Shown: positions 8,127 to 16,679 of the stretch, in pieces
How positions within the stretch are numbered: the first letter of the stretch is position 1
Layout of the letters: every line of letters starts with the position of its first letter
DNA from: Acidithiobacillus marinus
GTDB taxonomy: Bacteria > Pseudomonadota > Gammaproteobacteria > Acidithiobacillales > Acidithiobacillaceae
Length of the DNA stretch: 64,000 bases
Assembly (NCBI RefSeq): GCF_002847505.1
Contig: NZ_MXAV01000034.1
Span: forward strand, 186,001 to 250,000
Direction: 5' to 3'
The notes under the pieces: generated by a model
Seen by the model: only the letters and a program-made list of their open reading frames with translations
Databases searched by the model: none
What the model was told of the DNA's origin: nothing
Translations under genes and position numbers: made by a program

Positions 8127-11100
8127 ATGCTGCTGCTGCACGGCTCTGCGGCCCTTTCTGCCTTTCGTCTGCAACATCTACTGACCCGCTTGCAGGAAGC
8201 CCATGTTCCGGTGTGTTCTCTGCATGCCCGCTTCGTGCATCTGCTCGATCTGAGTGCCGCACTCACCGCTGAAGAAGTCGCGCTTGTCAGCACCCTGTTG
8301 CACTATGGGGAGCCTTTTGTCGAGGTCGATCATGAGGGTATCCAGGAGATTTGCGTGCTCCCGCGTCTGGGGACGATTTCTCCCTGGTCAACCAAGGCCA
8401 GCGAAATCATGGGCCATTGTGGGCTCAGCAGCGTGCGCCGGGTGGAGCGCGGCATATCTTATACGTTGATCAGGGAAGATGGGGCGGAATTCAGTGACGC
8501 TGAACGGGCACAAATCCGTCAGCATCTTCACGATCCGATGACCGAGTCGGTGCTGCCGGACTGGGAAGCCGCAAAGGCCATCTTCACGCACCAGGAACCG
8601 GCACATTTGCAGCGGGTGCCGCTCCAGACCGAGGGGTTAAATGCTTTGCTGGCCGCCAATCGCGATATGGGTCTGGCCTTGTCTGCGGCGGAACTGGAGT
8701 ACCTGCACCAGTATTTTTCGAGCCTGGGCAGAGACCCTAGCGATGCAGAGCTGATGATGTTTGCCCAGGCCAACTCGGAACATTGCCGCCACAAGGTTTT
8801 CAATGCCCACTACAACCTCGATGGAGAGCCCCAGGCCCAGAGTCTGTTTGGCATGATCCGCGAAACCCATCGTTTGCATCCCCAGGGGACCCTGTCGGCA
8901 TACAAAGATAACGCTGCGGTGATGACCAGTATTGCGGTCAGCCAGCCCTTCGCTGTCGATCCGGATGGGTATTACCGGGTCACCCAGGAAAATACCGCCA
9001 TCCTGATGAAAGTGGAAACCCATAATCATCCGACTGCCATATCGCCGTTTCCGGGGGCGGCGACCGGCAGTGGTGGCGAAATCCGTGATGAAGGCGCTAC
9101 CGGGCGGGGCGGTAAGCCCAAAGCCGGCCTGACGGGTTTTTCGGTCTCTCACCTGCGTATTCCAGGTTATATCCAATCCTGGGAAAGACAGGATTATGGC
9201 AAACCCGCGCGCATCCGCTCGGCGCTGGAAATCATGCGTGACGGTCCTCTGGGCGCGGCGGCTTTCAATAATGAATTCGGACGCCCCGCCATAGCCGGTT
9301 ATTTCCGGGTGTTTGAATGTGAGCAGGATGGCCTGCATCGCGGCTATCACAAGCCGATCATGCTGGCCGGTGGACTGGGACAGATTCGTCCGCAACTGGT
9401 TGAGAAAAAACCGCTGCCGGTAGGTGCAAAAGTGTTGGTTATCGGCGGGCCGGCCATGCTCATTGGCCTCGGTGGGGGGGCAGCCTCCAGTGTCGCCAGC
9501 GGCACCGGTGACGAACAGCTGGATTTTGCCTCAGTACAGCGGGGTAACCCCGAAATGCAACGCCGTGCTCAGGAGGTGATTGAACGCTGTATTGCCCTGG
9601 GCAGTGAATCGCCGATTCTCTCCATTCATGATGTCGGGGCCGGAGGCTTGTCCAACGCTATCCCGGAATTACTGCATGATGGTGGTCGGGGAGGGCGCCT
9701 GCAGCTACGGGCAATACCTAACGATGAACCGGCCATGTCGCCCATGCAAATCTGGAGTAACGAAGCCCAGGAACGTTATGTACTGGCCGTCACGGCTGCC
9801 GATCTGCCGCGTTTTGAAGCCATTTGTCAGCGGGAACATTGCCCGTATGCCGTCCTTGGCGAGGCGCTGGAGGAAGATATTCTGCTCCTGGAAGATCATC
9901 TGCTGCAGGAACCCCCGGTGGAAATGGCCCTCAGCGCGCTGCTGGGTTGTCCGCCGAAAATGGAAAGAGACAGTCAACATCGTCCCGTTCAGCCACAGGC
10001 ACTGGATTTGTCTCAAGCGGTTCTGCGCGATGCGGCCTATGCGGTACTGCGTCATCCTAGCGTGGCCAGCAAGGAATTCCTGATTACAATTGGGGATCGC
10101 AGCGTGGGTGGATTGATTCACCGCGATCAGATGGTTGGTCCCTGGCAGGTGCCTGTGGCGGATTGTGGAGTGACCGCAGCAGATTTCTGGAATACCCACG
10201 GTGAAGCCATGGCCATTGGGGAAAGAGCCCCGGTGGCAGTGCTGAACCCGACAGCCAGTGCGCGTCTGGCGATCGCCGAGGCCCTCACCAATCTCTGGGC
10301 GGCAGACGTACGCGCGCTGGACAATATCAAGCTCTCGGCCAACTGGATGGCGGCCGCCGATCATCCAGGAGAGGACGCCGCCCTGTTTGATGCCGTCAAA
10401 GTGGCCGCACTGGAGGTTTGTCCTGCTCTGGAGTTAGCCATTCCGGTGGGCAAGGACTCCCTCTCCATGCGCACGATCTGGCAGGAAGGCGGTCAGGAGA
10501 AAATGGTGCTGTCACCACTGTCTCTGGTCATTTCGGCTTTTGCGCCGGTGCATGACCTTCATAAAACCTGGACGCCACAATGGTCGGCTCAGCCCAATAC
10601 TGCATTATGGCTGGTAGACCTGGGGCAAGGACGTTTAGGGGCCTCTATTCTTGCCCAAGTCTTGGAACAGATGGGTGCCGAAACGGCTGATCTGGATCAA
10701 CCCGAAGAACTCCGCAAATTGTTTACGGCCCTTAGCCGCTTAAGAGAGGAGGATCTGGTGCTGGCCTATCATGATCGCGCCGACGGCGGACTCTGGGCCA
10801 GCCTCTGTGAAATGTCTTTTGCCAGCCGCTGTGGCGCGGAAATTCACCTGTCTGCGGATAGGAATGTCTGGTCTTTCCTCTTTGCCGAAGAACCCGGTGT
10901 ATTGATGCAGATCGCGCATCAAGACCAGGAAAATGTGCGCCGTATTTTCGCAGAAGCAGGGCTGGAAGCACAGGTGCAGTGCATTGGCACCGTCCATCCC
11001 GAGCATTGGCAATTACGGGTAAGACAGGACGGACAGACTTTGTTGGACGAAGCAGCGGCTGATTTACTCCAGGCCTGGGCTGAAAACAGTTATCGGATGG

Positions 11101-11993
11101 CGGCTCTGCGGGATGCCCCCGATTGCGCCGAAGAAGCTTTTGCTGCAGTAACGGCAACAGCGATGCCGCTTTTTGCGCGCCTGCCGTTTACCCCACAGAC
11201 GCCCATGATTCAGCAGGGAATAGCGCCCAAGGTCGCCATCCTGCGGGAGCAGGGCGTCAACGGTCAGATCGAAATGGCCGCTGCCTTCCATCGCGCCGGA
11301 TTCACGGCCATCGACGTCCACATGAGTGACCTGCTTCAGGGACGCTATCATCTCCAGGATTTTCAGGCCCTCGCAGCCTGTGGCGGTTTCTCTTATGGGG
11401 ATGTGCTCGGCGCGGGCGCGGGCTGGGCCAAATCCATACTGTATCACCCTTTGTTGCGGGATCAGTTCTCCACTTTTTTTGCCGATACAGCGCGGCTGGC
11501 GCTGGGCGTCTGTAATGGCTGCCAGATGATGGCCGAACTGCGGGAAATTATTCCCGGAACAGAACATTGGCCATTGTTTGCCCGTAACCGCTCGGAACAG
11601 TTTGAAGCGAGGCTGGCGATGGTGGAAGTGCTTGACTCACCCTCTTTATGGTTCTCGGGGATGGCCGGTACTTACGCTCCTATTGTCATTGCCCATGGGG
11701 AAGGACGGGCCCATTTCGACCGTGTTCCCGAAGGAAATGTTTCTCCGGCGCCCATCATTATGCGATATGTCGATGCCCAAGGGCAGATCGCCCGGAGCTA
11801 TCCGGCCAATCCCAATGGGTCACCCGAAGGCATTACCGGGCTCTGCAACGCCGATGGTCGCATGAGTATATTGATGCCTCACCCCGAACGGGTAGTGCGC
11901 AGCCTGCAAATGAGCTGGGCGCCGGATGCGTGGGGAGAGTTCACGCCGTGGATGCAGATTTTCACCAATGCCCGCAAGGCCATGGCTTCCTGA
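8127..11993 (+). CDS. purL: Phosphoribosylformylglycinamidine synthase (single-chain)
   Basis: 1288 residues, the large gammaproteobacterial form that fuses synthetase and glutaminase. Converts FGAR to FGAM using glutamine and ATP. ATG 8127 is chosen over an in-frame GTG at 8058 because MLLLHGSAALSAFR matches the usual N-terminus and a GAGGA site sits about 8 nt upstream. The synthetase domain shows ANSEHCRHKVFN, ETHNHPTAISPFPGA and GRGGKPKAGLTGF. The C-terminal class I glutaminase has the nucleophile in GVCNGCQMM and a His-Glu pair in MPHPERV. It completes a purine block with purB and purC. Confidence 0.96.
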   Translation: MLLLHGSAALSAFRLQHLLTRLQEAHVPVCSLHARFVHLLDLSAALTAEEVALVSTLLHYGEPFVEVDHEGIQEICVLPRLGTISPWSTKASEIMGHCGLSSVRRVERGISYTLIREDGAEFSDAERAQIRQHLHDPMTESVLPDWEAAKAIFTHQEPAHLQRVPLQTEGLNALLAANRDMGLALSAAELEYLHQYFSSLGRDPSDAELMMFAQANSEHCRHKVFNAHYNLDGEPQAQSLFGMIRETHRLHPQGTLSAYKDNAAVMTSIAVSQPFAVDPDGYYRVTQENTAILMKVETHNHPTAISPFPGAATGSGGEIRDEGATGRGGKPKAGLTGFSVSHLRIPGYIQSWERQDYGKPARIRSALEIMRDGPLGAAAFNNEFGRPAIAGYFRVFECEQDGLHRGYHKPIMLAGGLGQIRPQLVEKKPLPVGAKVLVIGGPAMLIGLGGGAASSVASGTGDEQLDFASVQRGNPEMQRRAQEVIERCIALGSESPILSIHDVGAGGLSNAIPELLHDGGRGGRLQLRAIPNDEPAMSPMQIWSNEAQERYVLAVTAADLPRFEAICQREHCPYAVLGEALEEDILLLEDHLLQEPPVEMALSALLGCPPKMERDSQHRPVQPQALDLSQAVLRDAAYAVLRHPSVASKEFLITIGDRSVGGLIHRDQMVGPWQVPVADCGVTAADFWNTHGEAMAIGERAPVAVLNPTASARLAIAEALTNLWAADVRALDNIKLSANWMAAADHPGEDAALFDAVKVAALEVCPALELAIPVGKDSLSMRTIWQEGGQEKMVLSPLSLVISAFAPVHDLHKTWTPQWSAQPNTALWLVDLGQGRLGASILAQVLEQMGAETADLDQPEELRKLFTALSRLREEDLVLAYHDRADGGLWASLCEMSFASRCGAEIHLSADRNVWSFLFAEEPGVLMQIAHQDQENVRRIFAEAGLEAQVQCIGTVHPEHWQLRVRQDGQTLLDEAAADLLQAWAENSYRMAALRDAPDCAEEAFAAVTATAMPLFARLPFTPQTPMIQQGIAPKVAILREQGVNGQIEMAAAFHRAGFTAIDVHMSDLLQGRYHLQDFQALAACGGFSYGDVLGAGAGWAKSILYHPLLRDQFSTFFADTARLALGVCNGCQMMAELREIIPGTEHWPLFARNRSEQFEARLAMVEVLDSPSLWFSGMAGTYAPIVIAHGEGRAHFDRVPEGNVSPAPIIMRYVDAQGQIARSYPANPNGSPEGITGLCNADGRMSILMPHPERVVRSLQMSWAPDAWGEFTPWMQIFTNARKAMAS

Positions 11994-12296
11994 TTCTCCG
12001 CAAAGCTCACCCTAAAATTTACTGATGTGGTTGACATTGATAATTAATGTTCGTTATGGTCTGTCTTATGTTCAAGATGACCGTGCTTATAGACCATGTC
12101 TGTGGTCTGAACTTGGAACTATGATGTAGATCAACCGCATTATCTGGCGCAGTGACTTTAAACCAGTGACTCCGCTCCTCCATCGCGTGCTTCATCCAGG
12201 ATTCTGGATGTGGGCCTTCATTATTGTGTTCAAGTACCGAGTGATTTACTTCCTGCAAAATCCCGGTCATAACGCCAATCCATCAGTGGAGATTTC
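11994..12296 (+). promoter_or_regulatory. purL-sulP intergenic region with a candidate sigma-70 promoter
   Basis: No supported gene. TTGACA at 12031-12036 and TATGGT at 12055-12060, spaced 18 bp, make a reasonable promoter for the transporter downstream. It would give an untranslated leader of about 230 nt, long enough to hold a regulatory structure, although I recognise no riboswitch in it. Confidence 0.4.
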
Positions 12297-13820
12297 ATGC
12301 AAGCAATGTCCTCCTTTCAGGAGAAAAAAACCAATATTCTCAGCGGCATCACCGTAGCCCTGGCACTTGTGCCCGAAGCCATCGCCTTTGCTTTTGTGGC
12401 CCATGTTTCACCACTGACCGGCCTGTATGCAGCGGTAATTCTGGTATTTATTACCTCGGTATGGGGAGGACGTCCCGGTATGGTCTCCGGCGCCAGTGGC
12501 GCTACTGCCGTGGTGATGCTGGGACTGGTGGTATCTCACGGTGTGGAGTACCTCTTTGCTGCGGTGGTGCTGATGGGTGTGCTACAGCTTTTATTTGCTG
12601 TGGCACGCTTGAGCAAATTTGTACGTTTGATTCCGCATACGGTCATGCTGGGATTCATTAATGGTCTGGCAGTGGTCATTTTTTTGGCGCAGCTCGATCA
12701 TTTTAAGGTCAAAAACGCCGCTGGCAAACTGGTCTGGATGCAGGGGCAATCTCTTTATATCATGATAGGATTGGTGCTGTTGACCATGGCGGCCATTTAT
12801 TTGGTACCCCGAGTAACCAAGGCTATTCCTGCCACCCTGGCAGGCGCATTGATTACGACGATTGTGGTAGTGGTGTTTCAGATCCCTACGGTGACTGTGG
12901 GTGATGTCGCCTCGTTGTCGGGTGGATTACCGAGCTTCCATGTGCCTCAGGTGCCCTGGAGCTGGCATACCCTGGAAATCATTTTTCCTTACGCCCTGAT
13001 CATGGCAGCCAATGGTCTGGTAGAAACCTTGCTGACACTGAATCTCATTGATGAAATGACCGACACCCGTGGCCAGCCAAACAGGGAATCCATGGCCCAG
13101 GGGATAGCCAACGTCATCAGCGGCTTTTTTGGAGCCATGGGCGGCTGCGCGATGCTGGGTGAAAGTATCATCAACGTCAATAATGGCGCCATCAAACGGC
13201 TGTCTGGTATTACGACGGCGATTTTCCTGTTGTCGTTTATTGTCCTGGCTTCACGCTATATTCAACAGGTCCCTATTGCGGCGTTGGTCGGTGTGATGTT
13301 TGTGGTGGTGGAAAAAACCTTTGAATGGAGTAGTCTGCGTTTTTTCGGCAGGATTCCCCACACAGATGTGTTTATTGGTGTGCTGGTTGCCGTGTTGACG
13401 GTTATGGTCAATATCACGTTGGCGGTGGTAGTGGGAGTTATTCTTGCAGCTTTGGTTTTTGCCTGGGAGCATGCCAAGCAGATAGACGTACGCAGTAGCA
13501 TCGATAAGCAAGGCGTCAAGACCTATCAACTCAGTGGGACTCTGTTTTTTGCCTCGGTTGCCCAGTTTCGCAACTTGTTTGATCCCGCAGAAGATCCTGA
13601 TCAGGTCATCATTGACTTTGCAGATGCACGCATTGTCGATCATTCTGCCATTGAGGCCATTGATAGTTTGGCGGGACGCTATAAGGAAAGAGGCAAAAAA
13701 CTCTATTTGCGGCACCTGTGCACGGACTGCCTGGAGTTGCTGGACAAAGCCCGGGACATTGTTGAAATGAATCTATCGGAAGATCCCCATTATCATGTGG
13801 CAGATGATAAATTGGGTTGA
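12297..13820 (+). CDS. SulP-family anion transporter with C-terminal STAS domain
   Basis: A 507-residue inner-membrane transporter with about 10-12 hydrophobic segments over residues 15-395. The start of the first core helix reads LSGITVALALVPEAIAFAF, the SulP signature. A cytoplasmic STAS domain occupies about residues 400-500, with DFADARIVDHSAIEAID at the position of the conserved anti-sigma-antagonist helix. The family moves sulfate, bicarbonate or related anions, often with sodium or protons; the substrate cannot be assigned here. GGAG at 12288-12291 supports the ATG. Confidence 0.88.
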   Translation: MQAMSSFQEKKTNILSGITVALALVPEAIAFAFVAHVSPLTGLYAAVILVFITSVWGGRPGMVSGASGATAVVMLGLVVSHGVEYLFAAVVLMGVLQLLFAVARLSKFVRLIPHTVMLGFINGLAVVIFLAQLDHFKVKNAAGKLVWMQGQSLYIMIGLVLLTMAAIYLVPRVTKAIPATLAGALITTIVVVVFQIPTVTVGDVASLSGGLPSFHVPQVPWSWHTLEIIFPYALIMAANGLVETLLTLNLIDEMTDTRGQPNRESMAQGIANVISGFFGAMGGCAMLGESIINVNNGAIKRLSGITTAIFLLSFIVLASRYIQQVPIAALVGVMFVVVEKTFEWSSLRFFGRIPHTDVFIGVLVAVLTVMVNITLAVVVGVILAALVFAWEHAKQIDVRSSIDKQGVKTYQLSGTLFFASVAQFRNLFDPAEDPDQVIIDFADARIVDHSAIEAIDSLAGRYKERGKKLYLRHLCTDCLELLDKARDIVEMNLSEDPHYHVADDKLG

Positions 13821-13937
13821 CGATACTTTCTCTTCCGGTTGCCAGCGGACTGCATGGAATCTGGTGGCGCCGTCAGTGGCATGCACTGCAGGTGATATAC
13901 TCTTGGCCATGGAGAATAATGCTGACGATCAAGCAGG

Positions 13938-14017
13938 ATGATGGATGTCGTGGTCGACTTGCGCAAGATCATTCATTTGGAAATGGACGCCTTTTTTGCG
14001 GCGGTAGAGCAATACCG
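13938..14017 (+). pseudogene. dinB: dinB 5' remnant (DNA polymerase IV), truncated by the hsd locus
   Basis: A short frame reads LRKIIHLEMDAFFAAVEQ from about 13,959, the unmistakable N-terminus of Y-family polymerase IV (consensus RKIIHxDMDAFFAAVEQ). Resemblance stops at about 14,011-14,017, exactly where antisense hsdM coding begins, and the frame then ends at 14,063. The first metal-binding Asp of the DMD motif is Glu here, suggesting further decay. No other dinB piece is visible to the right of the hsd locus, so the rest of the gene was lost. The original start could be TTG 13,959 or ATG 13,938. Confidence 0.8.
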
Positions 14018-15466
14018 CAGCCCAGCCGCCACATCCCGGAACGAGGCTAACGCCGCTTCGAGATGATCGATGATTTCCTGCTGCAGCACATCCGGCGGTG
14101 GCAGGTCGGCCAAGTTGTCCAGGCTGTCGTCCTTCAGCCAGAAAATGTCCAGGCTGGCCTTGTCGCGCGCCATCAGATCTTCGTAGCTGTAGAACTGGAA
14201 GCGCTCGGTCGCCGTGCGCAGGTGCCGATTTTCCGGGTGGTAACAGGCGATGAAGTCGCGCAGGTCATCCAGCTTCAGCGGCCGGGTCTTGAGCGTGAAG
14301 TGCTTGTTGGTGCGCAGGTCGTAGAACCACACGCCCTGGGTGTGCACCCGTCCGTCCTTGGGCGCGTTGTCGAAGAACACGACGTTCGCCTTCACCCCTT
14401 GCGCGTAGAAGATGCCCGTGGGCAGCCGCAGAATGGTGTGCACATCGCAGTTTTCCAGCAGCTTGCGGCGAATCTTCTCGCCCGCGCCACCCTCGAACAG
14501 CACGTTGTCGGGCAGCACCACCGCCGCCTTACCGTCCACCTTGAGCATGCTCACGATGTGCTGCAGAAAGTTCAGCTGCTTGTTCGACGTGGTTTCCCAG
14601 AAGTCCTGGCGCTGGTAGGTCAGCGCCTCCTTGTCTTCCTCACCTTCTTCATTGGTGATGGTCATGCTGCTCTTTTTGCCGAACGGCGGATTAGCCAGCA
14701 CGTAATCCACCTTGCGCTTGGGCTCGGCAATCAGCGCGTCCGAGCGGTCAATCGATGGCTTCCCGTCCAGCTCGCCGATGTTGTGCAAAAAAAGGTTCAT
14801 CAGGCACAGGCGTCGTGTGTTCGCCACGATCTCATTGCCGTAGAACGTCTCATCGCGCAAAAACTCTTTCTCGCTTTTGTTCAGCGCGGCGCCGGGCCGA
14901 TTCAACCAGTTGTAGGCGCCCAGGAAGAAGCCGCCAGTGCCGCAGGCCGGATCGGCAATGGTTTTCATCGGCTCGGGCTGCACACAGGCCACCATCGCCT
15001 CGATCAGCGCGCGCGGCGTGAAATACTGTCCCGCGCCGCTCTTGGTGTCTTCGGCGTTCTTCTGCAGTAGCCCTTCGTACAGGTCGCCCTTGGTGTCCAC
15101 GCCCAGGCTGATCCAGTTTTCCGCGTCGATCATCTGCACCAGCCGCGCCAGCTTGGCTGGGTCTTGAATCTTGTTCTGCGCCTTGAAAAATATTGCGCCC
15201 AGCATGCCCGGTTTCTCGCCCAGCTGGTGCAGCACCACCAAGTAGTGCGACTCCAGCGGCTCGCCCGTCTTGGCCGTCAGGCTGGGCCAGTCGTAGCCCT
15301 GGGGAATCTGCGTTTGGCGGCTGTAGGGCGGCTGCGCGTATTCATGCGCCAGCTTCAGGAACAGCAGATAGGTGAGCTGTTCCAGGTAGTCGCCATAGCC
15401 CACCCCGTCGTCGCGCAGGGTGTGGCAGAAGTTCCAGACTTTCTGGACGAGGGTGGAGGTGTTCAT
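13973..15466 (-). CDS. hsdM: Type I restriction-modification DNA methyltransferase subunit (HsdM) with chimeric C-terminus
   Basis: 497 residues. Methylates adenine in the recognition site as part of the HsdM2-HsdS methylase and with HsdR in the restriction complex. The N-terminal helical domain (YLEQLTYLLFLKLAHEY) precedes the SAM-dependent domain with motif I DPACGTGGFFLGAY near residue 165 and catalytic NPPFGKK near residue 260. ATG 15,466 is preferred to TTG 15,469. The last 14 residues after AAGL (RYCSTAAKKASISK) are translated from the antisense strand of the dinB remnant, so the native stop codon was lost at the insertion junction. It is the last gene of the hsdR-hsdS-fic-hsdM order and lies 110 bp after fic. 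Confidence 0.93.
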   Translation of the reverse strand: MNTSTLVQKVWNFCHTLRDDGVGYGDYLEQLTYLLFLKLAHEYAQPPYSRQTQIPQGYDWPSLTAKTGEPLESHYLVVLHQLGEKPGMLGAIFFKAQNKIQDPAKLARLVQMIDAENWISLGVDTKGDLYEGLLQKNAEDTKSGAGQYFTPRALIEAMVACVQPEPMKTIADPACGTGGFFLGAYNWLNRPGAALNKSEKEFLRDETFYGNEIVANTRRLCLMNLFLHNIGELDGKPSIDRSDALIAEPKRKVDYVLANPPFGKKSSMTITNEEGEEDKEALTYQRQDFWETTSNKQLNFLQHIVSMLKVDGKAAVVLPDNVLFEGGAGEKIRRKLLENCDVHTILRLPTGIFYAQGVKANVVFFDNAPKDGRVHTQGVWFYDLRTNKHFTLKTRPLKLDDLRDFIACYHPENRHLRTATERFQFYSYEDLMARDKASLDIFWLKDDSLDNLADLPPPDVLQQEIIDHLEAALASFRDVAAGLRYCSTAAKKASISK

Positions 15467-15575
15467 CAAATCATCATCCTGTTGGTTGTGTCTGGGGCAT
15501 CATCCACAAGCTTTTTTGTGTCCGAAAAAAACAGGTATTTAATACATAAATTCTTTTGTGTACGGTGCGCCGGAC

Positions 15576-16679
15576 TCAAAGAATCTCCCGGCCCTCCGCG
15601 CAGTTGAGCAGATCGCGGAAAGCAAGCACGGCGGAGCGGCGTCCGCTGCTCTCACGCAGCACCTGCAAAACACCCGCGTCGCGTAACGTGCGCAGGAAAG
15701 GCAGGGCCGATTGTTTGGGGATGCCGGAGCGCTGGACAAAATCGCCCGACTGAAAAATCGGCCGGTCGAACAGCGCATCGAGCACCGCCATGGCGTGCTG
15801 CGAGCGGGTCAGTTCGGTGATGCGCCGCTTCATATCGGCATAAAGCGACATCATGGCGCGCACCCGACCGGTGTTGTTCAGCGCCTGCTGGGTCACAGCA
15901 TCCAGAAAGAAGGCAATCCAGCCGCTCCAGTCTCCATCGCGGCTGATCGCCTGCAAATGCGCGTAATACGCCTCGCGATGTCCTTCGAGATAGTCGCTCA
16001 GGTAAAACATCGGGCTGGCCAGCGCGCCCTTTTGGTGCAGAAACAGCGGGATCAGCAGCCTCCCAATTCGGCCATTGCCATCCTTGAAAGGATGGATCAG
16101 CTCGAACTGCGCATGCACCACCGCACACTGCAGCAGCACATCCGCGTCGTTGTCAGCAAGGTAAGCCTCCCAAGCCTGCAGATGGTCGAGTAGTTGCAGG
16201 GACGATGGCGGCACGAAGCTGGCCTGCTCGATGCGGCAACCCGCGCTGCCGATCCAGTTTTGTTCGCGGCGAAATTCGCCGGGTGTTTTGTTGGCGCCGC
16301 GCACACCGTCCATCAGCACCGCGTGCATCTGTCGCAGCAAGCCAAGGCTGATGGGGCGATGAGCGACTTCCTCTGTGGCCAGCGTCAGCGTCTTGCGATA
16401 GTTGACGACTTCTTGGATGTCCTTGGTTTTTTCCGCATCGAAATGCATGCCGGCTTCAAATTCCAGCACCTCATCCACGGTGGCCTGCGTACCCTCGATT
16501 TTTGAAGACAGCACCGCCTCGCGCTGCGTCAGCGGCGACAACATCACCGCCGGGTTCACCACGCTTTGCAACAACCCGTCGTAACGCGCCAGAGCCGCAT
16601 TGGCCGGGCCGATTTTCGGCAGCAGGCGAGCCAGATCGAGGTTCGTCAGCGGCAGGGAAGCCGGTACGTAGGGATGCAT
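15576..16679 (-). CDS. Fic-domain protein (likely AMPylase) inside the hsd operon
   Basis: 367 residues. The core Fic motif HPFKDGNGRIGRL near residue 195 is complete, including the catalytic histidine and nucleotide-binding residues, so transfer of AMP from ATP to a target hydroxyl is expected. An N-terminal SSKIEGT segment near residue 60 resembles the inhibitory (S/T)xxxE(G/N) helix of autoinhibited Fic proteins. The C-terminus has a winged-helix-like segment (FQSGDFVQRSGIPKQSALPFLRTL). The hsdS stop and this ATG overlap as TGATG, so it is coupled to hsdS. A TTG one codon upstream is the alternative start. Its target and its role in the RM locus are unknown. Confidence 0.9.
   Translation of the reverse strand: MHPYVPASLPLTNLDLARLLPKIGPANAALARYDGLLQSVVNPAVMLSPLTQREAVLSSKIEGTQATVDEVLEFEAGMHFDAEKTKDIQEVVNYRKTLTLATEEVAHRPISLGLLRQMHAVLMDGVRGANKTPGEFRREQNWIGSAGCRIEQASFVPPSSLQLLDHLQAWEAYLADNDADVLLQCAVVHAQFELIHPFKDGNGRIGRLLIPLFLHQKGALASPMFYLSDYLEGHREAYYAHLQAISRDGDWSGWIAFFLDAVTQQALNNTGRVRAMMSLYADMKRRITELTRSQHAMAVLDALFDRPIFQSGDFVQRSGIPKQSALPFLRTLRDAGVLQVLRESSGRRSAVLAFRDLLNCAEGREIL

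Noticed and set aside
12019-12270. 83-residue minus-strand frame before the SulP gene
   Set aside because: No ribosome-binding site or family character; the stretch is better explained as a promoter/leader.
13817-14050. 77-residue frame after the SulP gene
   Set aside because: The dinB remnant is in a different frame there; this one has no family resemblance.
14063-15070. Open frame opposite hsdM
   Set aside because: Antisense shadow; no motif and no ribosome-binding site.
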